This document shows positions 36,351 to 45,407 of a DNA stretch of 48,136 nucleotides, one piece after another. The stretch spans positions 1 through 48,136 of the forward strand of contig JAJJLU010000426.1 of the NCBI GenBank assembly GCA_023807065.1, in the 5' to 3' direction. The translations under genes and the position numbers were made by a program. A model generated the notes under the pieces. The model had not been told where the DNA came from. It saw only the letters and a list, made by a program, of their open reading frames with translations, and made no database searches. Source of the stretch: Isotricha intestinalis (Eukaryota > Ciliophora > Litostomatea > Vestibuliferida > Isotrichidae). Numbering within the stretch: the first letter of the stretch is position 1; each line of letters opens with the position of its first letter.

Positions 36351-37172
36351 TTATTGCTCATTATTATCTTCATCCATTTTTGGAGCAAGATAAAATTTAA
36401 TAAATCCAAAATCTTGAATTTCATATTCAATCATTAAAGGAAATTTAGCAGAAATATTTAAAGTTACAATTCCAGAAAGTGAACTAGCTTTAGCAAAAGA
36501 ATTTAAATATTGTAAACCATAACTACAAACAACATCTTCATTATTAGTAATATTTACTTGATCTTCTATTTTATCAGAAGAATTATTTTTCATAGTAACT
36601 TTCCCATTACCACTTTTACCAACAATAGAAAAAGTAACAGAATCACCTTTAACTTCTATTTTCATAGAATCACTTAATTGAGTAAAATCTCTACATAAAC
36701 TTACAAATTCTCCAGAAGACATTTTAATAGAAGTTGGATATTCAGTATCAGGAATTCCAAGAGCTTGAACTTCTAAATTTAATAAATTTATTTGAAATTC
36801 AGCAGTTTTTTCAACTTCTAAAATTTAAAATAAATAAATATTTAATATTTTACTTTTATTCTCAAATACTATACTTAAATATGAATTTTCTTCTTCGGCT
36901 TTTAAAGTTAATGTATCATCAGATTTTGCCATTTTTAAAATTTTACTAAAATCTGATAAATTTAATCCTAATGTTATATTTTTGTCACATCTATATTCTT
37001 CAAAACCTGTTTCATTTATTTTTAATGATACTAAAGATACATGTGCACTATCCATTGCTTGTAATGATATTCCTGATGATCCTGCTTCTAAATTTACTTC
37101 TTGTACCAATGCATTTAATGAATCTATTATTTTCCTAAAGGTTTGTACTTGACTCATTGTTGCTTGGAACAT
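36351..37172 (-). CDS. PCNA: PCNA, DNA sliding clamp (one 36-bp intron)
   Basis: Two exons, 37172-36854 and 36817-36351, join in phase 1 to give exactly 261 residues, the length of animal and yeast PCNA. The clamp encircles DNA as a trimer, holds polymerase delta and recruits PIP-box partners. Exon 1 holds domain 1: MFQATMSQVQTFRKIIDSLN, then LQAMDSAHVSLVSLKI and YRCDKNITLGLNLSDFSKIL. The join restores FENK-KVEKTAEF and the interdomain connecting loop (about 118-138, LEVQALGIPDTEYP). Exon 2 continues with MSSGEFVSLCRDFTQLSD and ends YLAPKMDEDNNEQ, matching the C-terminal PIP-binding LAPK. Read without splicing, the first exon runs into a stop at 36825 and the connecting loop is lost. The gene is divergent from EXO1. 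Confidence 0.97.
36818..36853 (-). other. 36-bp spliceosomal intron in PCNA
   Basis: On the minus strand the intron begins GTAAAATATT and ends AATTTTAG. Its 36 bases are all A/T apart from the splice-site G residues. It contains an in-frame stop. Removing it restores the conserved PCNA reading frame and the exact family length of 261 residues, so the boundaries are supported by protein homology. It interrupts codon 107 after the first base. Confidence 0.93.
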
Positions 37173-37360
37173 TTTTTATTTTTTAATGTGTTTTTCTTTT
37201 AAATGGCGCGATAATTATATTTTGGGAATTATTTTTTTATTTTTTATTTTTTAATTTTTTTATTTATTTCTTTTAAAGAAAAGTATTTTTAAATTTTGGA
37301 AAATTTAAATATTTTTGTCAATAAAATATTATTTTGAATTTAAGAAAAATAAATTTTTTT
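37173..37360. promoter_or_regulatory. Divergent PCNA/EXO1 promoter with E2F-like site
   Basis: 188 bp separate the PCNA start codon (minus) from the preferred EXO1 start codon (plus), so both promoters lie here. The sequence is AT-rich except for TGGCGCGA at 37204-37211. Read on the minus strand it gives TATCGCGC, one mismatch from the E2F/DP consensus TTTCGCGC, and the overlapping GGCGC core fits TTTSSCGC-type sites. By eye I saw no other GCGCG in the window. PCNA and EXO1 orthologues are classic G1/S-regulated genes in other eukaryotes. Regulation by E2F here is inference. Confidence 0.5.
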
Positions 37361-39238
37361 ATGGGTATTCAGAATTTACTTAAGATTTTAAGATCAATAA
37401 CAGTTAAAAAGCATTTAAGAGAATATCAAAATAAAAGAGCAGCAATAGATGCATATTGTTGGTTACATCGTTCAATATATTCAATAGGAACATCAATATT
37501 AGATGATAAAATTGATATTACTCCATGTATATATTATTTCAAAAGAAAATTATTTAAATTATTAAAATATAATATTACTCCGATTTTTGTTTTTGATGGC
37601 GCTAAAATTCCAATAAAAAAAAATGAAGAAGAGAAAAGACAAAAAATTAGAAATGACTTATTAAAAGAATCAGAAAAATTTTTAAAAATGAATGATAGAT
37701 ATCAAGCATCAAGAATAAGAATAAATGCTTTTGATATTTCTCCTCAATTTGCATATGAATTTATTAAAATTTTAAAAGAAAATAATATTGAATATATTGT
37801 AGCTCCTTATGAAGCTGATATTCAATTAGCTTATTTATCAAAAATAAATTATGTTGATTTTATTATCACTGAAGATAGTGATTTAATTGCTTTAGGTAGT
37901 AAAAGTATTCTATATAAATTAGATAAAGATGATGATGAATGTGGTTATGAAATTAATTATAATAATGTTAAAAAATGTGATTATTTTGATTTTACTTTAT
38001 TTAATGAAGATAAATTTTTATCTTTTTGTATTTTATGTGGTTGTGATTATTTTAAAATAAATGGAGTTGGAAGTAAACTGGCTTATAATGCTGTTAAAGA
38101 TTATAATAATTATAGTCAAAGTTTAAATTATTTAATTAGTAAATCTAAGAGTATTAATTTAAATGATAAATCAATTATTGAAATGTTTGAAAAAGCTTTT
38201 TTAGCTTTTAAATACCAAATTGTTTATTGTCCTATTGAAAAAAAAATGAAATATTTTCGAGATATTCATGAAAATAAATATCCTTTTATGAATAAATATT
38301 TACAAAAAGGTTTTGATTTTGTTGGTAAAATTGAGACTAATGATAAAAAAGTATATGAAATTGTTAAAGGAATTATTGATCCAATTTCTCATGAAAAATT
38401 GGAAAAGAATAATGATATGTTTATCACTAAATTTCCAAACAATGAAGAAGAAAAAAATGAAAGTATGGAAACTTCAAATAAGAATATAGATAAATTAAAT
38501 TTAAAAAATAAAATAAAAAAAAATAAGAGAAAAATTAATATAAAACCAAGGAATCAAAATAGTTTAGATAGTTTTCTTATTCAAAAAATGAAAATAGAAA
38601 GTAAAAAAAAATTAAATGAAGATAAATCTATTAATAAAAAAAATTTAAATAAAGAAAATATAATTAATAATGATAACAGAGTTAATGCAAATATTATTAC
38701 CATAAATTCAAGTTATTGTTTTGATAAATCAATTTCTCAATTATCAAATTATTCTTTAAATAATAATGATACTCAAGAAGAAAGTAGATTAATTGAAGAA
38801 GAAAATAGTTTTGATAATAAATTAAATTATATTCAAACTCAAAGAGATTTAATTGTGAAAAAAAGAAAATATAATATCATTCAAAATTCCAAAATTCAAA
38901 GTAAACAATTTTTAAGACCTAATTCAAATTTTATTTCTTTTTTAAATGATTTTTCATATAAAAAAGATGAAATTAATACTAAATTAAAAGAAAATGAAAA
39001 TATTAATGAAAATAAATTTTCTGAATCAGAATCCGATTCAAATATTTCTGAGGAAAATGAAAACAATAATAAAACTAAAAATTCATATTTATTAAATTTT
39101 GATACTCCATATATTAAAAATTTTTCTCCTAAAGAATCATCATCAGAAAAATTTGCATTTTCATCATCAAATTTAAAAAATCATTTTGGTTCAATTTCAA
39201 TTGAAAAATATAAATTTGACCCTTCAAATTTTAATTAA
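37361..39238 (+). CDS. EXO1: Exonuclease 1 (EXO1), RAD2/XPG family
   Basis: A 5'-3' exonuclease and flap nuclease acting in mismatch repair and end resection. The frame is open from an ATG at 37334, but I start at 37361 because the family begins MGI-x-x-LL and the second residue, Gly, lies at the active site; this gives 625 residues. In that numbering the metal ligands align with human EXO1: D30, D79 (FVFDGAKIP), E151 and D153 (YEADIQLAYL), D172 and D174 (ITEDSDLIALG) and D229 (CGCDY), followed by the helix-two-turn-helix (INGVGSKLA). The nuclease core ends near residue 330. The C-terminal half is Asn/Lys/Ser-rich, with a PIP-box-like QNSLDSFL at 399-406. FEN1 is excluded by the lack of its usual short tail and by closer core match to EXO1. 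Confidence 0.9.
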   Translation: MGIQNLLKILRSITVKKHLREYQNKRAAIDAYCWLHRSIYSIGTSILDDKIDITPCIYYFKRKLFKLLKYNITPIFVFDGAKIPIKKNEEEKRQKIRNDLLKESEKFLKMNDRYQASRIRINAFDISPQFAYEFIKILKENNIEYIVAPYEADIQLAYLSKINYVDFIITEDSDLIALGSKSILYKLDKDDDECGYEINYNNVKKCDYFDFTLFNEDKFLSFCILCGCDYFKINGVGSKLAYNAVKDYNNYSQSLNYLISKSKSINLNDKSIIEMFEKAFLAFKYQIVYCPIEKKMKYFRDIHENKYPFMNKYLQKGFDFVGKIETNDKKVYEIVKGIIDPISHEKLEKNNDMFITKFPNNEEEKNESMETSNKNIDKLNLKNKIKKNKRKINIKPRNQNSLDSFLIQKMKIESKKKLNEDKSINKKNLNKENIINNDNRVNANIITINSSYCFDKSISQLSNYSLNNNDTQEESRLIEEENSFDNKLNYIQTQRDLIVKKRKYNIIQNSKIQSKQFLRPNSNFISFLNDFSYKKDEINTKLKENENINENKFSESESDSNISEENENNNKTKNSYLLNFDTPYIKNFSPKESSSEKFAFSSSNLKNHFGSISIEKYKFDPSNFN

Positions 39239-39307
39239 ATAAATAAAAATTAAATTCATATATCAATTATATATAAACTTAAACAATCTAAAAAAATTTA
39301 AAAAATA

Positions 39308-41365
39308 ATGTTCCATAAATTAGTAACATTAGTAATGAGTATATTTGTAATAATTGCAGCAGGAACATGTAATTATTATCCATTATACTTATCAAATTTA
39401 ATGAAAAAATATTCTTATAGTGAAAAACAAGCAAATTTATATGGATCATTCATTAATTTAGGATATTGGCTTAGTTTACATATAGGGTTTATTTATGATA
39501 AATATGGTCCAAGTATATCACTTCTTTTATCTTGTGTATTATTACCTGGTTCATATACTATTTTAAATTTATTAATAACAATGATTAAAAAGAAAATACA
39601 TATTTTATCTATGATTATTATTGGTTTTATTATGGGACAAGGTAGTGCTCTTTGTTATATAAGTGCTATTTCAACAAATTTAAAAAATTTTTCTAAAAGT
39701 GCTAATGTCATTGTTGGTATATTATTAACTAATCAAGCTATAACTCCTTCTTTATATACTTCTTTTAGAGATGAAATTGAAAAAAAAAGTAAAAAAAATA
39801 ATAATGAGGGTTTACTTATTTTTTTAGGTTTAATTTTAGCTTTGGTTATTGCTATGAGTGCTTGGTTAGTTAGAGTTCAAAAAAATGATTTTATTTATGA
39901 TAATGATGAAGTTGATAATGGTTATGAAAAATTTAAAGAAAAAAAAATTTGTAATATTTTTATTATTTTGAATATTTTTACACTTTTTTTATTTATTTCT
40001 TCAATAATTATTAATCACAAAACTTCAAATTCAAAAATTCCTGTTACTTATTTTTTACCAATTATTCAAGCTGCTAATGTATTAATTGTAATATTAGAAA
40101 AATTTGAAATATGGGATAAAATTTATTATGAACAATATTTTCCAAATGACAATAAAGATAATGAAAATGAAATAAAAGAAAGAAAAAATCCATTAGAAAG
40201 AAAATTATGCCCTCCAAAAAAATTAAACTCTTTTCATAATAATGTTCTAAATGTAAATAATGAAGAAGAAAAAAATAGCTCTCAATTTGATAATATTAAA
40301 TTAAATTTATCTTTTAATTATGAAAAAAGATTAAATGATTTAAAAGTAAAATATGAATTAAATAATTCTGGAACAGGAAATAATTTTTATTCAAACAAAG
40401 AAAATTTAAAATATAATTTTGAAACAAATAACATAAATAATCATTTTAATTTTCCAACAAGTAATTTTATAGGTTTAGAAAATTTAAATTTTGATACATC
40501 AATTCCAAAAATTGAAAAAAGAGAAGGATGTATAGAATCATTTGAAAAAGAAGAAAATAAATATTCAATAATAAAAACTCAACTAAATAAAAATCAAAAT
40601 AATGAAATTATAAAGCCATATAATAATTATTCAAAAGAATCTTTAAAAGATATTTGTGATTGTGAAAGTAGAATTGGAAAATTATTTTCGAAATCAGATT
40701 TAATGAGAGTAACTTATATAATAACCATTGGAATAGGATGTTCAAGTAGTGTTAATGAAAATATAATTTGGATTTTAAAATCAATAAAACCTACAATTGA
40801 ATCTTCAAAATTTGGAGATTATTCAATTATTTATTTTGCTTTTGATTCTTTTAGTAGATTAATTTCTGCTTTTATTTTAAATAAAATTATTTCTTTAGAT
40901 TTAATTCATGAATATTTATTTTCTATTACTTTTATTGGTTTAATTTCACAAATTATTTCATTGACTATGAAAGAAGAAGCTTTTTATATGACGATTATAT
41001 TAAGTGGAATTGTTAATGGTTTATTAATGAATTTTATTCCAATTTATACAAAATTAAAATATGATTCAAAAGATTTTGGTAAAATTTTAGGATTATTATT
41101 TAGTGGAAGTGCTATTGGAAAGGTTATTATTAGTAGTTTTGTTTTTAATATTTTTTGGGAAATGTATAAAGTTAATGATAATTGTTATGGGAAGAAATGC
41201 TATTTTTTTGGTTTTATAATTAATATTTTATTCTTATTTACTAATTTATATATAAGTGCAAAGAAAATAAGAAAAAAATATAAAAAAGAAAAAATACAAA
41301 ATGTTGAAAACAAAGAAAACAATAAGAACAATAATAATAATAACATTATTAATAATAGTGAATAA
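39308..41365 (+). CDS. MFS transporter, Nodulin-like family
   Basis: A 685-residue protein with the 12-helix layout of the major facilitator superfamily. The first half opens with a helix at about 5-25 and then NLYGSFINLGYWLSLHIGF followed by IYDKYGP, which resembles the first two helices and the loop of Nodulin-like/NFD4 transporters. Six helices lie in the first 200 residues and six more in the second half (about 475-665). The cytosolic loop between helices 6-7 and the C-terminal half is unusually long (about 270-460), Asn/Glu/Lys-rich and contains CxC (DICDCESRIG near 452). The C terminus is a Lys/Asn tail. Substrate cannot be read from sequence. The gene lies 69 bp after EXO1 and 48 bp before the amidase, on the same strand. 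Confidence 0.85.
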   Translation: MFHKLVTLVMSIFVIIAAGTCNYYPLYLSNLMKKYSYSEKQANLYGSFINLGYWLSLHIGFIYDKYGPSISLLLSCVLLPGSYTILNLLITMIKKKIHILSMIIIGFIMGQGSALCYISAISTNLKNFSKSANVIVGILLTNQAITPSLYTSFRDEIEKKSKKNNNEGLLIFLGLILALVIAMSAWLVRVQKNDFIYDNDEVDNGYEKFKEKKICNIFIILNIFTLFLFISSIIINHKTSNSKIPVTYFLPIIQAANVLIVILEKFEIWDKIYYEQYFPNDNKDNENEIKERKNPLERKLCPPKKLNSFHNNVLNVNNEEEKNSSQFDNIKLNLSFNYEKRLNDLKVKYELNNSGTGNNFYSNKENLKYNFETNNINNHFNFPTSNFIGLENLNFDTSIPKIEKREGCIESFEKEENKYSIIKTQLNKNQNNEIIKPYNNYSKESLKDICDCESRIGKLFSKSDLMRVTYIITIGIGCSSSVNENIIWILKSIKPTIESSKFGDYSIIYFAFDSFSRLISAFILNKIISLDLIHEYLFSITFIGLISQIISLTMKEEAFYMTIILSGIVNGLLMNFIPIYTKLKYDSKDFGKILGLLFSGSAIGKVIISSFVFNIFWEMYKVNDNCYGKKCYFFGFIINILFLFTNLYISAKKIRKKYKKEKIQNVENKENNKNNNNNNIINNSE

Positions 41366-41413
41366 AAAATAATTATAAATGTATATATAAATAATATCAA
41401 TTAATTATAAAAT

Positions 41414-42244
41414 ATGAATTCAAAAGTAAATGTGTTATTAGTTCAATATAATCCAAAATTCAAAGATGTAGAATCAAATATAGAAACATTAGAAAAATTA
41501 TTATCAAAATATACAGAAAAAGATAAAATAGATATAATAATATTTCCAGAAATGGCATTATCAGGATATATATTTGAAGATTTAAAAGATATAGAACCAA
41601 CATTATCATATTTTGACAAAGGAATTCAATATGATTTTGCTTCTAATTTGGCAAAAAGATTAAAATCACATGTATTTTTAGGTTACCCTGAAAAAACATA
41701 TGATAATAAATATTATAATTCTTGTATGATAATAACTCCAGAAGGAAAATCTCTTCCAAGTTATCATAAACATTTTTTATATAAAGATGATAAAACTTGG
41801 TGTATTGAAGGAGATGATTTTGGTTATTTAGAAATAAAAATTAGAAATGGTAAAACATTAAAATTAGGAATTGGTATTTGTATGGATATTAATCCTTATG
41901 AATTTGAAGCTCCTTGGAGAAAAATGGAATTTGCTAATTTTTGTTTAAAAAAAGATGTAGATTTAATTATTTTTCCTACTGCTTGGACTGATAGTCATCC
42001 TGGAAAAGATGATATACAATATACTTTGGAAATGATTGATTATTGGAATTCTAGAATGGAACCTTTTTATAGGAAAAAAATTAAAAAAAATATTTATTTA
42101 CTTTGCGCTGATAGAATTGGAAAAGAAAAAGATACTACTTTTGTTGGCGTTTCTTGTGCTATTAAATTGTGTCCTAATTCTGAAATTATTAAATTTTTTG
42201 GAAAAAAAGATGAAGGTTGTCTTTCGGTTAGTTTAAATATTTAA
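41414..42244 (+). CDS. Nitrilase-superfamily amidase, NTA1-like
   Basis: A 276-residue carbon-nitrogen hydrolase. The catalytic triad is visible: Glu46 in IIIFPEMALSGY, Lys119 in SYHKHFLYKDD and Cys156 in GIGICMDINPYEFEAPW. The block CMDINPYEFEAPW and the segment KHFLYKDDKTWCIEG resemble yeast Nta1, which deamidates N-terminal Asn and Gln to Asp and Glu and so feeds the Arg/N-degron pathway. GYPEK (90-94) also matches. At 276 residues it is shorter than yeast Nta1 (about 457) and has no organelle-targeting segment, so it is probably cytosolic. A different amidase specificity, for instance toward small amides, remains possible. The gene lies 48 bp downstream of the MFS transporter. Confidence 0.87.
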   Translation: MNSKVNVLLVQYNPKFKDVESNIETLEKLLSKYTEKDKIDIIIFPEMALSGYIFEDLKDIEPTLSYFDKGIQYDFASNLAKRLKSHVFLGYPEKTYDNKYYNSCMIITPEGKSLPSYHKHFLYKDDKTWCIEGDDFGYLEIKIRNGKTLKLGIGICMDINPYEFEAPWRKMEFANFCLKKDVDLIIFPTAWTDSHPGKDDIQYTLEMIDYWNSRMEPFYRKKIKKNIYLLCADRIGKEKDTTFVGVSCAIKLCPNSEIIKFFGKKDEGCLSVSLNI

Positions 42245-42864
42245 TTTCATCTATTTTAAAAAAATATTCCTTTAGATTTTTATTTATAATAATATCTTTA
42301 TTTTTATTTTTGTTTCTTCATTCAATTATTTATTTTTAAACAATTCTAGGTTGAAACACTTATCATTAATAAATAACAATGTTAATTTTATGATTAAGAT
42401 ATATAATACTTGTTTCTCCTTTTGAAAACATGAATTAAAAAATTCATAACATCAAAAAGGAATAAGATTCAAATTTTTCAAGAAGATAAAAGTTAAATAG
42501 AAATAATTAATTATGAAAATTAAGGTTAACAAAATCTCAAAATTAAAAGGAAGGAGAAAATTTTTATTTCATTTAAAATAATTAGAGTTAAAAAAAGGTA
42601 TAGTAATTAAATAATATTTTTAGAAAAATATTCAATAAATCATATTTTTTTTATATAATAATATATTAAATTAAATATTATTTACTAGACAAAATGAAAT
42701 TTAATTTAAAAAAAGAATTTCTCGGAAGAACCCATATATGTTTTTTTATATAAAAAAGAAATCTTTTGATAATATTAACTCTTATCAATGAATCCAATAA
42801 ATATATTTTTTAAATAATAATTCATTTTTTTGCCTTGACAAAATTAAAAGAAATTTTTTAATGA
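42245..42864. other. Convergent intergenic spacer
   Basis: 620 bp between the 3' ends of the amidase gene (plus) and the Asn-rich gene (minus). Short Lys/Ile/Asn-rich frames on the plus strand are repeatedly cut by TAA and show no recognisable family. No tRNA or repeat seen. A small G+C-richer spot (TTTCTCGGAAGAACCC near 42718) has no identifiable role. Confidence 0.5.
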
Positions 42865-43257
42865 TTAAAAGAATGTTAAATTAAAAAAAAGAGTTTTAGA
42901 ATTGACTGGTTTTGATGAAATAGTATTATTTTGTGATTTATTTTTATTTTGATTTAAATTAATATTATTTTTGGATATTGAATTATTAGAATAATTATCA
43001 TTTAAATTCTTGTTTATCCTATTTGAAGAATTTGTATTATTATTTCTTTTTTCAAAAATACTATTTTTTTCTTTTTCTTTTTTAATATTATTTTGTCTTA
43101 TATTTTCATTATTATTATTTTGATTTCCTTGATTCTTATTATTTATTTTATTTCCTTGAATATTATTTACATAATTATTTAAAGTACCTTTTTGATTATT
43201 ATTTTCATTCATATTATTTAAATTATCTTTACTGTATTTATTATTATTCTTATTCAT
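42865..43257 (-). CDS. Asn-rich hypothetical protein
   Basis: A 130-residue frame, almost entirely Asn, Lys, Ser and Gln, ending in a hydrophobic LFFNLTFF before TAA. There is no folded-looking segment, signal peptide or membrane helix. The frame stays open 17 codons upstream of the chosen ATG with the same Asn-rich character (to a TAA at 43109-43111 counted on the plus strand as 43309-43311), but offers no earlier ATG. A 5' exon joined by a short intron is therefore possible. Its composition resembles the Asn-rich protein at the right edge, without clear shared repeats. It could be a real disordered protein, an exon of a larger gene, or an artefact of AAT-repeat DNA. Confidence 0.4.
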   Translation of the reverse strand: MNKNNNKYSKDNLNNMNENNNQKGTLNNYVNNIQGNKINNKNQGNQNNNNENIRQNNIKKEKEKNSIFEKRNNNTNSSNRINKNLNDNYSNNSISKNNINLNQNKNKSQNNTISSKPVNSKTLFFNLTFF

Positions 43258-43747
43258 ATCTTGATATTCTCTTTTATTATTATTATAAATTTGATTTGTT
43301 TCATTATATTATTTCTTGAATACTTTATAAGATTATGTTAAAAAATCTCTTCTATTTCTATTATTCCTATTTTTATATTTTCTAAAGTATCAAATTGTAG
43401 ATTTAATGAAATAAAATAATTATAAAAACTTTTAGTTTTATATGATTTAGGGGATTGAAAAAGATTTATTTTATATTGAATTTGGTTTGATGTGATTTCA
43501 GATGGGATTTCTTAAATATAATATGAAGTTATTCATTTATAGATTGAATTATCTATTATTTGTAATTCATTTGATAATATTTTTTTACTCTTCTTTTTTC
43601 GGTCATTTTAGAAATATTCTGATGTTAAAATATTATTTATTGTTTTTTTTAGTTGAATCCCAATTTTTAATATAATATTAGATAAATATAAATAAATCTC
43701 AAAAAAATAATTTTTCAATTTCTTTTTTAAAAAATCCTTTTCATAAA
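43258..43747. other. Intergenic region
   Basis: 490 bp between the Asn-rich minus-strand gene and the plus-strand Cys-rich surface-protein gene, a divergent arrangement. T-rich with no convincing frame on either strand. An overlapping minus-strand frame at 43608-43856 reads into the next gene and lacks coding character. Confidence 0.5.
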
Positions 43748-44197
43748 ATGAAATATCAAATATCATGTTTAATTGTAATAATTTTCTGTATAACATCCAC
43801 ATTAAATACAGCATGTGATAACGCTGGAATGACAACATCAGCATTATGTACAGCAAATACTACATGTGAATGGAAACAGAACACAACAGCAGGAGGAACA
43901 TGTGGACCTACCACAACAAATTCAACAGGACTTCCTTGTACAACAGCAGAAGATTCAGACAAATGTGATGGAAAATGTTTCTGGAATGCAGATACTCCAG
44001 GATGTGAAGATGGTACAAAATCATCAACTGGTTTGTGTACTGCTGCTACAACTAAAACTGCTTTTGATGTTAATTGTACTTGGACTGGTGTATATTATTG
44101 TACTGAAAAAACTGCTTCCCCTTCTGAGCCCGCACAAGGAAGTGGTTTTGGATTAAAAAATTCAATTTTGATTATTTTAGGATTTTTCTTATTTTAA
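43748..44197 (+). CDS. Small Cys/Thr-rich putative GPI-anchored surface protein
   Basis: A 149-residue secreted protein ending in TAA. It has an N-terminal signal peptide (about 1-20, ISCLIVIIFCITST) and a C-terminal hydrophobic tail (about 135-149, SILIILGFFLF) after a small-residue stretch (GSGFG), the layout of a GPI-anchor signal. The mature part is rich in Thr, Ala, Gly and Ser and has 11 Cys. They fall in three similar modules, each with Leu-x-Cys or Leu-Cys, then C-x-W, then a closing Cys: around residues 32-52 (TTCEW), 62-86 (GKCFW) and 97-118 (VNCTW). NxT sites suggest N-glycosylation. Codon use is richer in C and G than the neighbours. It resembles ciliate surface antigens in build only; sequence family not recognised. 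Confidence 0.75.
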   Translation: MKYQISCLIVIIFCITSTLNTACDNAGMTTSALCTANTTCEWKQNTTAGGTCGPTTTNSTGLPCTTAEDSDKCDGKCFWNADTPGCEDGTKSSTGLCTAATTKTAFDVNCTWTGVYYCTEKTASPSEPAQGSGFGLKNSILIILGFFLF

Positions 44198-45407
44198 ATA
44201 TAAATGACAAGAAATGTATTTTTAATTTTCTTGAAACAATCAAATCAAGTAAATAAATTTTGTTTATCATCTTTATAAAATTTTCTCTTTTCATTTTCAT
44301 TAATAGATTTTTGTTTTTTCAAAAACACAAAAGTTAATTTAAAATTTAATTTTGTTAAATATTTTTATGATTTTTGTGATTTCTTTTGCTATCTGAATTA
44401 CTTATATTTAATTTTAATTTTTTCCATTTAATTCATTTTTATATTTTAGTCAAAAGTATTATTATATTCTTTCTCATATTATCTTATTCATTGACCAATA
44501 ATTCAAAATCTTCTTTTATTTTACATGTAATAATTCTCTTATTTATTATCAATATTATTTTTTATTTCTTCAAAATTTTTTCTTCACATAATTTAATTTG
44601 ATTTAGTTAATAGTTTATCCATCATTAATATCAGTGATTCAAAAGTTTTATTTGAAAAACTTTGATTATAATCTTTTTGATAAATTAACTCTTCTTTTGA
44701 ATTTAAATATAAAATACTTTTGTTAAATGTAATTATATAATTTATATTTGAGGTATTATCATATATATCTAATAATTCAAATTTATCTTGATCAATATTA
44801 AATTGAAAGCTACATAATTATTTATTTTTATATATTATTAAAAACAAGAAAAAATCATATGAAAAGAATAATAAAATTCAACAATTTTAATATAATAAAT
44901 TAAAATAAAGAACAATAAGTGGATTTTGAAAGGATATCTTTCCAATATTTCTATTAAAAAATAAGGATTTTTTTAATACATAAAATTTCATCAATAGATT
45001 GCAAATATATAATAAATAAATTCAAATTTGAAATTATCTTTTATATTAAATATAGAATATTTGGCTTTTATTCAAATATCTTATTTTATAATTTAAAGAA
45101 TAAACAAAATCTAAAATCAAATTTATAAAACTTAATAATAACTTACATTAATGAGAAATTTTGTCAATTCATTTTTGTCAAAAAAAGATTTTGAAGCAAA
45201 CACCATAAAATAAAAGTTAAAACCTATTCTATAAAATAAATTTTGGAATATATTAGAGTAATTAAAGAAGAATTCTTTAAAAATTACTTGATTCTTTTAT
45301 CACCATTATTTTTAAATTAAAAACTAAACTATTTTTAATTTTTAAAATTCATTCAATTATGTTTTAAAAAATAAAAATAAATTTAAAAAGAAAGTATATT
45401 AAAAAAT
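44198..45407. other. Gene-poor region
   Basis: 1.2 kb between the convergent 3' ends of the surface-protein gene (plus) and the Asn-rich repeat gene (minus). AT-rich. The only notable stretch is an open minus-strand frame at 44593-44817, listed separately. The Phe/Ile-rich open frame on the plus strand at 44386-44601 looks like chance. No RNA gene or repeat seen. Confidence 0.5.
44593..44817 (-). pseudogene. Possible exon or gene fragment without a start codon
   Basis: A 74-codon open stretch between two TAA codons, with ordinary protein composition rather than the Phe/Lys strings of chance frames: it includes FNIDQDKFELLDIYDNTSN and later KEELIYQKDYNQSFSN, ending KLLTKSN. There is no suitable ATG. 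Directly upstream on the minus strand lies GTTTTT...TATGTAG, 36 bases long and so the same size as the PCNA intron, but joining it to the ATG 13 bases further upstream gives the wrong phase. Either the true first exon is elsewhere or this is a gene remnant. Family not recognised; chance cannot be excluded. Confidence 0.3.

Noticed and set aside
36734..36949. Plus-strand open frame across the PCNA exon-intron junction
   Set aside because: Antisense to PCNA, whose spliced product matches the family in sequence and length.
37334..37360. Upstream ATG extending EXO1 by nine residues
   Set aside because: The RAD2 family needs MGI at the N terminus, with the second residue at the active site; the ATG at 37361 gives it.
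6225..42244. Derlin, HECT ligase and NTA1-like amidase as one protein-degradation gene cluster
   Set aside because: They are far apart, on both strands and interleaved with unrelated genes; the theme is probably coincidence.
44386..44601. Plus-strand open frame of 71 codons
   Set aside because: Phe/Ile/Leu-rich chance frame; overlaps the end of the more protein-like minus-strand stretch.
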